39,955 nt of DNA from an uncultured Flavobacteriaceae bacterium (GTDB lineage Bacteria > Bacteroidota > Bacteroidia > Flavobacteriales > Flavobacteriaceae): positions 1 to 39,955 of the forward strand of contig CAJXUB010000014.1 of the NCBI GenBank assembly GCA_913061125.1. Direction: 5' to 3'. Below, piece after piece: positions 33,745 through 39,955 of the stretch. Position 1 is the stretch's first letter. Every line of letters begins with the position of its first letter. Made by a program: the position numbers and the translations under genes. A model generated the notes under the pieces. The model made no database searches, was not told the origin of the DNA, and saw nothing but the letters and a program-made list of their open reading frames with translations.

Positions 33745-34602
33745 ATGATATACTCCATGACGGGATATGGGAAATCGGTATTTGAACTTCCCAACAAAAC
33801 CATTCGTATAGAAATCAGATCGCTCAACAGTAAATCTTTGGATTTGAATGTCCGAATGCCTGCTATGTATCGTGCTAAAGAATTGGAATTAAGAAAGCTA
33901 ATTGGGGCAAGATTAAAACGTGGCAAGGTAGATTTCTCGCTTTATGTAGATTATAATAAAGGGGAAACCCCAGCGAGAATCAATACAAAAGTGGTACAAA
34001 ACTACATGCATCAACTTAAAACCATTACAAAATCTGAGGATTCAGAACTTTTAAAAATGGCGGTACGGATGCCTGACGCCTTAAGTACAGATCATGACGA
34101 TATTGATGCGATGGAATGGGATAGTGTTTCGAATGAAATTAGCAAAACATTGGACAATATTGAGCACTACCGAAAAGATGAAGGTTTGGCATTAGAGCAA
34201 GATTTTATTCAAAGAATCCATAACATTAAATCCTTATTAGACGAGGTCGCAGCGATTGATCCTGAGCGTGTGGAACATGTTCGGAAGCGCCTCAATAAAG
34301 GAATCACAGATCTTAAAGAAAATCTTGACCAAAATCGTTTCGAACAAGAGCTGATTTATTACATTGAAAAACTCGATATTACGGAAGAGAAAATCAGACT
34401 TAAAAACCACCTGGATTATTTTGAGAGTGCCTTAAATTCTACAGACTCCAATGGTAAAAAACTGGGATTTATAGGTCAAGAAATGGGGCGAGAAATTAAC
34501 ACAATTGGCTCTAAAGCCAATTATGCACCCATGCAAAAAATGGTCGTTCAAATGAAAGACGAGCTCGAGAAAATCAAAGAACAATTACTCAATGTCCTCT
34601 AA
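33745..34602 (+). CDS. YicC/YloC-family endoribonuclease
   Basis: YicC-type proteins are RNA endonucleases; in Escherichia coli the family member cleaves the small RNA RyhB. The 285-residue product begins with the family signature MIYSMTGYGKSVFELP and has RSLNSKSLDLNVRMP and LIGARLKRGKVDFSLYVD. It ends with the conserved FIGQEMGREINTIGSKANYAP stretch, in line with the YicC N-terminal domain plus the C-terminal DUF1732 domain. The target RNA is unknown here. It overlaps gmk by 11 bases, the usual yicC-gmk coupling in this phylum. Confidence 0.92.
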   Translation: MIYSMTGYGKSVFELPNKTIRIEIRSLNSKSLDLNVRMPAMYRAKELELRKLIGARLKRGKVDFSLYVDYNKGETPARINTKVVQNYMHQLKTITKSEDSELLKMAVRMPDALSTDHDDIDAMEWDSVSNEISKTLDNIEHYRKDEGLALEQDFIQRIHNIKSLLDEVAAIDPERVEHVRKRLNKGITDLKENLDQNRFEQELIYYIEKLDITEEKIRLKNHLDYFESALNSTDSNGKKLGFIGQEMGREINTIGSKANYAPMQKMVVQMKDELEKIKEQLLNVL

Positions 34603-35176
34603 CTCATTTCAGGGAAAATTAATTGTCTTTTCTGCACCATCAGGTGCGGGAAAAACAACAATTGTCAAGCACTTGTTACAACAACAAGCGCTTAACTTAG
34701 CGTTCTCAATTTCGGCTACCTCCAGAAAAAAAAGAGGCGAGGAACTTGATGGCAAAGACTACTATTTCATCTCAACGGATCAGTTTAAAAAACACATCAA
34801 AACTGGAGATTTTTTAGAGTGGGAAGAAGTTTATCGGGATAATTTTTATGGAACCTTAAACTCTGAAATTGAACGGATTTGGGCGATGGGGAAACACGTC
34901 ATTTTTGATATTGATGTGTCTGGTGGATTGCGAATAAAAAAGAAATTTCCAGAGCAGACTCTTGCCATTTTTATCAAACCTCCCAGCATTGATGAGCTTA
35001 AAATCCGATTAAAAAAACGCCAGACTGAGTCTGATGATAAAATCAATATGCGAATTTCAAAAGCTTCTGCAGAACTGGCCACGGCCCCACTTTTTGACTG
35101 TATTATTGAAAATATTACTTTAGAAAAAGCCCAAGAGGAGGCCATTCAAACCGTACAACGGTTTATTGACTCGTAA
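34592..35176 (+). CDS. gmk: Guanylate kinase
   Basis: Gmk converts GMP to GDP using ATP in purine nucleotide synthesis. The 194-residue product has the P-loop VFSAPSGAGKTTIVKHL (residues 12-28), the GMP-binding segment (FSISATSRKKRGEELDGKDYYFIS), DFLEWEEVYRDNFYGTLNSEIE, and the lid region (LKKRQTESDDKINMRISKA). The ATG at 34592 overlaps the end of yicC by 11 bases. The order yicC-gmk-nadD suggests one operon. Confidence 0.97.
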   Translation: MSSNSFQGKLIVFSAPSGAGKTTIVKHLLQQQALNLAFSISATSRKKRGEELDGKDYYFISTDQFKKHIKTGDFLEWEEVYRDNFYGTLNSEIERIWAMGKHVIFDIDVSGGLRIKKKFPEQTLAIFIKPPSIDELKIRLKKRQTESDDKINMRISKASAELATAPLFDCIIENITLEKAQEEAIQTVQRFIDS

Positions 35177-35192
35177 CCTTTTAAAATATCAG

Positions 35193-35768
35193 ATGAAAAT
35201 TGGATTGTATTTTGGAACTTTCAACCCCATTCATGTGGGGCATCTGATTATTGCCAACCATGTTGCAGAACATTCAGATTTAAATCAAGTTTGGTGTGTG
35301 GTCACGCCTCAAAATCCATTTAAAACCAAACAAAGTATTTTAGACAATCGGCAACGATTGCACATGGTACATTTGGCCACTCAAGACTACCCAAAACTAA
35401 AACCCAGTGCTATTGAATTTGACTTAAAACAACCCAATTATACCATCGATACCCTAATTTATCTTGAAGAAAAACACCCCGAACATAAATTCGCACTCAT
35501 TATGGGTGAGGACAATTTAGTATCTTTGCCGAAATGGAAAAATGCGTCAATTCTTTTGGAGAATTATCCGATTTATGTGTACCCCAGAAAACTCAATTCC
35601 GAGCCCCCGAGGCCTGCCATTGAAGGAACAATACATAAAATTGATGCACCGATCATTGAAATTTCCTCCTCCTTTATACGATCTGCGATTAAATCTGGAA
35701 AAAACATCCGCCCATTACTGCCTGAACCCGTTTGGACCTACTTGGACGAAATGAATTTTTATAAATAA
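35193..35768 (+). CDS. nadD: Nicotinate-nucleotide adenylyltransferase
   Basis: NadD joins nicotinate mononucleotide and ATP to make deamido-NAD in NAD synthesis. The 191-residue product has the nucleotidyltransferase HxGH-type motif GTFNPIHVGHLIIA and the later ISSSFIRSAI signature. FALIMGEDNLVSLPKW and the C-terminal PEPVWTYL are also typical. I chose the ATG at 35193 because MKIGLYFGTFNP is the usual family start; the longer frame would add nine residues overlapping gmk. It is followed three bases later by dus. Confidence 0.95.
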   Translation: MKIGLYFGTFNPIHVGHLIIANHVAEHSDLNQVWCVVTPQNPFKTKQSILDNRQRLHMVHLATQDYPKLKPSAIEFDLKQPNYTIDTLIYLEEKHPEHKFALIMGEDNLVSLPKWKNASILLENYPIYVYPRKLNSEPPRPAIEGTIHKIDAPIIEISSSFIRSAIKSGKNIRPLLPEPVWTYLDEMNFYK

Positions 35769-35770
35769 AT

Positions 35771-36763
35771 ATGGTAAAAATTGGTTCCATAGAATTGCCC
35801 GAATTCCCGCTGCTGTTGGCCCCCATGGAGGATGTGAGCGACCCCCCTTTTAGAGCACTTTGTAAAGAGCAAGGGGCAGATGTTGTTTACACCGAATTTA
35901 TCTCCAGCGAGGGATTGATTCGAAATGCTGCAAAGAGTACCATAAAGCTTGATATTTACGAAAAAGAACGCCCTGTGGGCATTCAAATTTTTGGAGCAAA
36001 TCTTGACAGTATGCTTCAGGCCATTGATATCGTTGAACAATCCAATCCAGATATTATTGATATTAACTTTGGTTGCCCCGTTAAAAAAGTCGTGAGCAAA
36101 GGGGCTGGAGCAGGCATCTTAAAAGATATTTGTTTGATGGAAAAACTCACGGCAGAAATGGTCAAACGGACCAAATTGCCGGTTACCGTAAAAACCCGTT
36201 TGGGTTGGGATCATGATTCAATCCGAATTGTGGAAGTGGCCGAAAGACTTCAAGATGTGGGAATAAAAGCGTTGTCTATACACGGGAGAACACGAGCTCA
36301 AATGTATAAGGGCAGTGCCGACTGGGGTCCTATTGCAGATGTTAAAAACAATCCTAGAATGCACATCCCTATTTTTGGAAATGGCGATGTAAATTCTCCT
36401 GAACGAGCCGTCGAAATGCGAGATCAATACGGATTGGACGGTGCCATGATTGGCCGAGCCAGTATTGGAAATCCATGGTTTTTTAAACAAGTGAAACATT
36501 ATTTCGAAACTGGAACCCACTTGCCACCCATAAGTATGCTGGAACGTGTGGAAGCTGCCCGAAGACACCTGAAAATGTCTATCGAGTGGAAGGGCGAAGT
36601 TTTGGGCGTTTTAGAAACACGACGCCACTACACCAATTATTTCAAAGGAATTCCGAATTTCAAACCTTACAGAAACAAAATGGTTACCAGCGACAGAAGT
36701 GAGGATGTCTTTAGGGCATTTGATGAAGTGGAAGAACAGTTCTCCGATTACCAATTTGCTTAA
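35771..36763 (+). CDS. dus: tRNA-dihydrouridine synthase
   Basis: Dus enzymes reduce uridines in tRNA D-loops using FMN and NADPH. The 330-residue TIM-barrel protein has LLLAPMEDVSDPPFRALCKEQGAD, the catalytic cysteine C102 in DINFGCPVKKVVSKGAGAG, VKTRLGWDHDS, LSIHGRTRAQMYKGSADW and GDVNSPERAVEMRDQYGLDGAMIGRAS (phosphate binding). It most resembles the DusB branch, but the subtype is not certain. It is the last gene of the yicC series and overlaps the 3' end of the converging permease gene by four bases. Confidence 0.94.
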   Translation: MVKIGSIELPEFPLLLAPMEDVSDPPFRALCKEQGADVVYTEFISSEGLIRNAAKSTIKLDIYEKERPVGIQIFGANLDSMLQAIDIVEQSNPDIIDINFGCPVKKVVSKGAGAGILKDICLMEKLTAEMVKRTKLPVTVKTRLGWDHDSIRIVEVAERLQDVGIKALSIHGRTRAQMYKGSADWGPIADVKNNPRMHIPIFGNGDVNSPERAVEMRDQYGLDGAMIGRASIGNPWFFKQVKHYFETGTHLPPISMLERVEAARRHLKMSIEWKGEVLGVLETRRHYTNYFKGIPNFKPYRNKMVTSDRSEDVFRAFDEVEEQFSDYQFA

Positions 36764-37959
36764 ATAGAATAGTCCATTTTTTTTGAGCTCCAAGAGGCAA
36801 TTCTTGAGGCTATGATGCCGAGGACTAATATTGTGGAAAAAGCGATAGCTGCGTTGTTCCAGCTTAGCTCAACGGGGTATGGTACGGTGCTGGTAATCAT
36901 AACCAAATCGAAATTTTTCTGCAGAACTATAATAACTACCCCTAAAGCTATTCCCAATCCCCCACCAACGAGTGTCATTAAAACCCCTTGGATGAAAAAT
37001 ATGCGTTGAATGGCTGTTTTTGAAGCCCCCAACTTATGAAGGGTTTTTAAATTTTCTTTTTTATCTAAAATCATCATTACAATAGTTCCAATGATATTAA
37101 ATAGAGCAATGATTAGAATTAAAGTGAAAATGAGATAAACGGCCACATGTTCGGTGTTTAACATCTTGTATAAAGCGTCGTTCAGTTGGGTTCTATTTTT
37201 GACGATTACATCCCCTTTAAACAGTTGGTAGATTTGTCTTATTACATCATCCTGATTGGCCTCTTGGGTTAATTGCAGCTCTATGGCACTCACTTCGTCG
37301 CTTTGAAGTCCAAGCAGGTATTTTGCATTTTCAATTCCTGTAAATACCATGGATTCGTTTAGAGCATCATTCACCTGAAATATTCCAACATTATTAACCT
37401 TCAAACTTTTGAAGGCCCCTTTAATGGATGTGATTTGACCTTTGCCCGGCTTTGGAGCATAAAGTCGAATGGTTTTGGTCACATCATACACCCCAAAACC
37501 AAGAGTGTTCGTTACACCCCACCCCGAAACAACATGGGGCATGTCGGGAGAAATCCAATTGCCGTAAGATAAAATAGAATCGATCGTATGCTGCGGATAA
37601 CGCACATCAATTCCTTTAAGTTGTATGGCCAAAAATTTTGTGTCGCAGCCCATTAATACCTTGTCTTCTACAACTTCTGAATAATTGACAATCTCATTTA
37701 TAGATTTCAATTGTTGTTTTTGATCGACTGACCATTGAATGGTTTTGGTTCGTTTTGGTAAAATTTTTAAATCGGGATCCGTGAGTGCTGTAAATTCTAA
37801 ACTAAAAGACTTCAGGCCTCCAAAACCCGACAAAACGATAAACAAAGCTGCAGTGCCCAAAATAATCCCCACACTGGCAATTCGGCTAATGTAATTAATG
37901 GCTTTGTTTTTACTTTTTGAAAACAAATACCTTTTAGCTATGTAGTATGAAATATTCAA
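36760..37959 (-). CDS. LolC/FtsX-family ABC transporter permease
   Basis: The 399-residue membrane protein has the MacB/FtsX-type layout: one N-terminal helix (about residues 27-47, IASVGIILGTAALFIVLSGFGG), a periplasmic domain of about 220 residues, then three helices (from about 275: AVYLIFTLILIIALFNIIGT). The conserved cytoplasmic coupling stretch is LDKKENLKTLHKLGASKTAIQRI. This is the LolC/LolE kind of lipoprotein-release permease, and the ATP-binding partner is not adjacent. The start is TTG at 37959; no ATG or GTG lies upstream in the frame before the rbfA stop. It follows rbfA by 25 bases in the same direction. Confidence 0.88.
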   Translation of the reverse strand: MNISYYIAKRYLFSKSKNKAINYISRIASVGIILGTAALFIVLSGFGGLKSFSLEFTALTDPDLKILPKRTKTIQWSVDQKQQLKSINEIVNYSEVVEDKVLMGCDTKFLAIQLKGIDVRYPQHTIDSILSYGNWISPDMPHVVSGWGVTNTLGFGVYDVTKTIRLYAPKPGKGQITSIKGAFKSLKVNNVGIFQVNDALNESMVFTGIENAKYLLGLQSDEVSAIELQLTQEANQDDVIRQIYQLFKGDVIVKNRTQLNDALYKMLNTEHVAVYLIFTLILIIALFNIIGTIVMMILDKKENLKTLHKLGASKTAIQRIFFIQGVLMTLVGGGLGIALGVVIIVLQKNFDLVMITSTVPYPVELSWNNAAIAFSTILVLGIIASRIASWSSKKMDYSI

Positions 37960-37984
37960 CTGTAAAATTCTATGTCCAGTAGCA

Positions 37985-38350
37985 TCACGAATCGTATATG
38001 GGATTGTTTTTTCCCTTAAGCGATTGGTCTATTTGATCTATGTATTCTAAAGAATCATCTAAAAAAAATAACAACTCCGGCATTCGGCGAAGTTGGTGTT
38101 TGGTGCGCCCCGCCAGTTCGTGCTTAATTAGGGGCGCATTAGAAGAAATGCCTTCAATAAGGTCTTGGCTATCTTTAACTGGAAAAATACTTAAATAGAC
38201 CTTGGCTATGGACAGATCCACAGTGACACTGACTTTGGTGACCGAAATAATAATGCCTTTCATACCGCCCTCTCTTGCAGCACCCTGAAGCACCTCTACA
38301 AGGTCTTGCTGAAGCACAGCTGCTACTTTTTTTTGTCTTTGATTTTCCAT
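37985..38350 (-). CDS. rbfA: 30S ribosome-binding factor A
   Basis: RbfA binds the 30S subunit late in 16S rRNA maturation and is important in the cold. The 121-residue product is of normal length and has the KH-like fold signature: RQKKVAAVLQQDLVEVLQ near the N-terminus, IISVTKVSVTVDLSIAKVYLSIFP in the middle and RTKHQLRRMPELLFFLDDSLEY at the end. It is the first gene of the rbfA-permease unit, transcribed divergently from the methylmalonyl-CoA epimerase gene. Confidence 0.95.
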   Translation of the reverse strand: MENQRQKKVAAVLQQDLVEVLQGAAREGGMKGIIISVTKVSVTVDLSIAKVYLSIFPVKDSQDLIEGISSNAPLIKHELAGRTKHQLRRMPELLFFLDDSLEYIDQIDQSLKGKNNPIYDS

Positions 38351-38416
38351 GGGGTAAAAATAGCATATTTCTTGTGGATTTATTGAAAAGCCTTATCTTT
38401 TACTCAAATTTATGTG

Positions 38417-38830
38417 ATGTTAAACAAAATTGAACACATCGGAATCGCGGTAAAAAATTTGGAATCTTCAAATGCTCTGTATGCCAAACTGTTGGGGGGG
38501 GCTCACTACAAAATTGAGACTGTTGAGTCGGAAGGCGTTACGACGTCATTTTTTAAAATTGGTGACAGTAAAGTAGAGTTGCTACAAGCAACAACCCCTG
38601 AGAGTCCCATTGCGAAATTCATTTCGAAACACGGGGAGGGTGTTCATCATATTGCATTTGAGGTGAATGATATTGATGCCGAAATAGCGCGGCTAACCCT
38701 TGAAGGGTTTGAGTTAATTCATAATAAACCCAAACCTGGCGCCGATGGTAAACTTATTGCGTTTTTACACCCAAAATCATCTGGAGGAGTACTTGTGGAG
38801 CTCTGTCAGGACATTGCGAATAATGACTAA
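38417..38830 (+). CDS. mce: Methylmalonyl-CoA epimerase
   Basis: The enzyme interconverts the (2R) and (2S) forms of methylmalonyl-CoA in propionate, odd-chain fatty-acid and branched amino-acid metabolism. The 137-residue vicinal-oxygen-chelate protein has metal-binding residues at the usual points: H7 (NKIEHIGIAVKNL), H77/H78 (GEGVHHIAFEV) and E128 (VLVELCQD). E54 (DSKVELLQ) is also conserved. I chose ATG at 38417 rather than the GTG one codon upstream. It is divergent from rbfA; the other genes of the methylmalonyl pathway are outside the window. Confidence 0.93.
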   Translation: MLNKIEHIGIAVKNLESSNALYAKLLGGAHYKIETVESEGVTTSFFKIGDSKVELLQATTPESPIAKFISKHGEGVHHIAFEVNDIDAEIARLTLEGFELIHNKPKPGADGKLIAFLHPKSSGGVLVELCQDIANND

Positions 38831-38859
38831 ATTTCTTTTATAATTTTAAAAAATGGTTG

Positions 38860-38867
38860 TAATATTG
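38860..38867 (+). promoter_or_regulatory. Possible -7 box for the CAU tRNA
   Basis: TAATATTG is one base off TAnnTTTG and lies 10 bases before the tRNA 5' end, which would put transcription initiation a few bases upstream of it. Confidence 0.35.
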
Positions 38868-38876
38868 CAGCCCTTA

Positions 38877-38950
38877 GGTCCCATAGCTCAGTTGGTTAGA
38901 GCATCTGACTCATAATCAGAGGGTCACTGGTTCGAGCCCAGTTGGGACCA
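38877..38950 (+). tRNA. tRNA with CAU anticodon (tRNA-Met, possibly tRNA-Ile2)
   Basis: A complete cloverleaf fits: acceptor GGTCCCA/TGGGACC with discriminator A, D-arm GCTC/GAGC, anticodon stem TCTGA/TCAGA with loop CTCATAA, and T-arm ACTGG/CCAGT around TTCGAGC. The anticodon is CAU. The following bases are CCC, so the 3' CCA is not encoded. The first acceptor pair (G1-C72) rules out an initiator-type mismatch, so this is elongator tRNA-Met or the isoleucine tRNA whose C34 is modified to lysidine by TilS. Its C4-G69/C5-G68 pairs are also found in tRNA-Ile2, so identity stays open. Confidence 0.95.
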
Positions 38951-38954
38951 CCCT

Positions 38955-38984
38955 AAAGCCTTTTCTTTTGAGAGGGCTTTTTTT
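38955..38984 (+). terminator. Rho-independent terminator after the CAU tRNA
   Basis: AAAGCC (38955-38960) pairs with GGCTTT (38975-38980), with an inner wobble-rich TTTTC/GAGAG stem and a T run ending at 38984. It begins five bases after the tRNA, as expected for the end of a single-tRNA unit. Confidence 0.8.
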
Positions 38985-39034
38985 ATGCTCTATACCCGTT
39001 TTATACACCCCTTTAGTAGCAGTGTTATTTTTTT

Positions 39035-39042
39035 TACCTTTA
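39035..39042 (+). promoter_or_regulatory. Possible -7 box for the plug-like lipoprotein gene
   Basis: TACCTTTA is one base from TAnnTTTG and lies 20 bases before the ATG at 39063. No -33 element is evident. Confidence 0.35.
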
Positions 39043-39062
39043 AGAATTAAAAATTAATCACA

Positions 39063-39353
39063 ATGAAGAAATTTCTTTTTTTCTGCTCTTTTTTTGTTCT
39101 TTTTTGTAGCTCCACGCTATTTCCCTCTTGTTCAGGACCTAAAAAGTCCTCCAGAGCTAACGTGGTTCTTAATTCCTTTAACCAAAACCCCTCCCCTTTA
39201 TATGTGTTAAACGGCGTTGTGGTTCGTACAATAGATTCTCTTTCTCCCGCCAAAATAGAAACTATTTTCGTTCTTAAAGGACAAAAAGCAACTGACAAAT
39301 ATGGGCAAAAAGGGAAACATGGGGTTGTAGAAATTGTAACTAAAAATAAGTAG
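39063..39353 (+). CDS. Small lipoprotein with a stand-alone TonB-plug-like domain
   Basis: The 96-residue product has a lipoprotein-type signal (KKFLFFCSFFVLFCSSTLF then PSC with the modifiable cysteine at about residue 23). A short linker is followed by about 50 residues that match the end of a TonB-receptor plug: PLYVLNGVVV, SPAKIETIFVLKGQKATDKYG, and HGVVEIVTK. No barrel follows; the stop is immediately after the plug motif. Such short plug-like modules occur in other Bacteroidota proteins, but the function of a free one is unknown to me. It has its own weak promoter box and is probably monocistronic. Confidence 0.72.
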   Translation: MKKFLFFCSFFVLFCSSTLFPSCSGPKKSSRANVVLNSFNQNPSPLYVLNGVVVRTIDSLSPAKIETIFVLKGQKATDKYGQKGKHGVVEIVTKNK

Positions 39354-39383
39354 CTCTAAGGCCCCGTTTTAGGGGTTCTCGTA

Positions 39384-39408
39384 TTGGATTTCAGTTGCTG
39401 CAATCCAA
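39384..39408. repeat. Inverted repeat in the gap after the plug-like lipoprotein gene
   Basis: TTGGATT (39384-39390) and AATCCAA (39402-39408) are perfect 7-bp arms separated by 11 bases. A CCCC/GGGG mini-hairpin (39362-39375) precedes it directly after the lipoprotein stop. Neither has a T-run, so these are only weak terminator candidates. Otherwise I see nothing in 39410-39510. Confidence 0.3.
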
Positions 39409-39510
39409 CTTAAAAAAGGTTAGATTTTCAAGAAACAGTTCGAATACCACAATATAACTTGCGAAATTATTTTTTAAGAAAAAATTAATAAAGAAAAGAA
39501 ATTCGCTAAT

Positions 39511-39518
39511 TAACTTTG
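39511..39518 (+). promoter_or_regulatory. -7 box TAACTTTG for the CDGSH microprotein gene
   Basis: TAACTTTG matches TAnnTTTG and lies 14 bases before the ATG at 39533. No clear -33 element. Confidence 0.5.
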
Positions 39519-39532
39519 AAAAAAAATAATTT

Positions 39533-39625
39533 ATGATTCACAAAAATCAAGACCGCCCGATGTGCGGCTGTGGAAACACACAAGACCAAAATGGTTTTTG
39601 TGACGGCTCCCACAACAAAAACTAA
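39533..39625 (+). CDS. 30-residue CDGSH-type iron-sulfur microprotein
   Basis: This tiny gene encodes 30 residues holding MCGCGNTQDQNGFCDGSH. That is the three-cysteine, one-histidine ligand set of CDGSH [2Fe-2S] proteins (C11, C13, C23, H27). The spacing between the second and third cysteine is nine residues rather than the usual eight, and the usual proline is absent, so this is a divergent or looser version. It has a consensus -7 box 14 bases before its ATG and a terminator right after, which support a real transcribed gene. Only ten residues precede the first ligand, less than the usual beta-strand scaffold, so it may need dimerisation or a partner. Function unknown. Confidence 0.68.
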   Translation: MIHKNQDRPMCGCGNTQDQNGFCDGSHNKN

Positions 39626-39628
39626 TTA

Positions 39629-39662
39629 AAAAAAACCCTCCAAAACTGTGGCGGGTTTTTTT
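39629..39662 (+). terminator. Rho-independent terminator after the CDGSH gene
   Basis: AAACCC-CC pairs with GG-GGGTTT around a loop of about eight bases with one mismatch, followed by a T run (to about 39662). It lies a few bases after the stop at 39625. Confidence 0.72.
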
Positions 39663-39760
39663 TCTGAAAGGAGGTATAACTCAACTGCCTTCCGAAAAAA
39701 CATCTCAAAGAAACAACATGAATTATAATTCATTACATTAGTGCTCAACAAAACTGATTT

Positions 39761-39922
39761 ATGATAAAATTAAAATATTTAGGCCTAGCTGTCGGAATTT
39801 TCGGATGCCTCTTTAAGCTCATGTCGTGGGCTGGCGCAAGTATTCTTCTCGTTATTGGGCTATCGTTGCTAGGAATTTATTTTTTAGTTAAAGTATTTGA
39901 AAGCCCTAACTCTAAAAACTAA
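39761..39922 (+). CDS. 53-residue membrane hairpin protein with GldL-like motif
   Basis: The 53-residue product is two membrane helices joined by a short turn: LGLAVGIFGCLFKL, then SWAGASILLVIGLSLLGIYFLVKVF, with charged ends. The FKLMSWAGA stretch resembles the FK-I-MHWPGA motif of the gliding-motility/type IX secretion protein GldL and other small flavobacterial membrane proteins. It is far shorter than GldL, so it is not GldL itself. Length and signature point to a genuine small protein; function unknown. The 135 bases before it hold the CDGSH terminator, an AAAGGAGGT motif and no clear promoter. Confidence 0.6.
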   Translation: MIKLKYLGLAVGIFGCLFKLMSWAGASILLVIGLSLLGIYFLVKVFESPNSKN

Positions 39923-39955
39923 TGAAAAACTTGTGTTTACTTCTTTGAAGCTATA

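Noticed and set aside
39922-39955. A further gene starting at the TAATG after the 53-residue frame
   Set aside because: The frame ends after eight codons, so it is not a credible gene within the window.
1-39955. CRISPR arrays, IS elements, rRNA genes
   Set aside because: I found no regularly spaced repeats, transposase frames or rRNA segments on either strand.

Overview
The window looks like a chromosomal housekeeping segment of a marine-type flavobacterium (Bacteroidota, probably Flavobacteriaceae). The main reasons are an AT-rich sequence, repeated upstream copies of the Bacteroidota -7 promoter box TAnnTTTG, two TonB-dependent receptors, a DUF5916 outer-membrane-type protein, the type IX secretion protein PorZ, and flavobacterial respiratory-oxidase assembly genes. 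I see no insertion sequence, prophage, CRISPR array, rRNA or pseudogene, and no stretch over 300 bases without a gene.

Layout. 1-5134 (minus): a cytochrome c oxidase block. From its own promoter it reads ctaB, two subunit III genes and subunit IV, and ends at a strong hairpin. A second unit follows, with a Cys-less thioredoxin-like protein, SCO, DUF420 and a partial CAMC protein. 5226-7829 (minus): DUF5916 protein. 8055-10880 (plus): rplM-rpsI, rpsB with a structured leader, and tsf. 10942-11466 (minus): a lipoprotein. 11561-18384 (plus): pyrH, frr, an MMPL/RND transporter, asnS and rpoN. 18386-20082 (minus): umuC-umuD. 20261-22069 (plus): a BtuB-like receptor. 22073-28031 (minus): porZ-recO-TonB receptor-recX, with overlapping or abutting ends. 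28151-31271 (minus): gdhA, a cystathionine gamma-synthase-type gene and a DinB-family gene. 31340-36763 (plus): a Spx/ArsC-like protein, an EamA transporter, a GNAT-like protein, yicC, gmk, nadD and dus. 36760-38350 (minus): rbfA and a LolC-type permease. 38417 to the end (plus): methylmalonyl-CoA epimerase, a CAU tRNA and three very small genes.

How the genes fit together. The dominant themes are terminal-oxidase biogenesis (heme O synthesis, subunits III and IV, copper delivery), translation (L13, S9, S2, EF-Ts, RRF, AsnRS, RbfA, Dus), nucleotide and NAD synthesis (PyrH, Gmk, NadD) and DNA repair or SOS functions (UmuDC, RecO, RecX). Cell-envelope functions are interspersed among them.

No clearly new multi-gene system is visible. 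The least explained material is the small-gene tail (39.0-39.9 kb): a stand-alone TonB-plug-like lipoprotein, a 30-residue CDGSH iron-sulfur microprotein and a 53-residue membrane hairpin. Also notable are the folded leader before rpsB, a Cys-less SCO-like neighbour of SCO, a promoter box lying in a terminator T-tract, and several palindromes in promoter regions. Many true starts are TTG or GTG, or lie downstream of the longest open frame; those choices are explained per gene.
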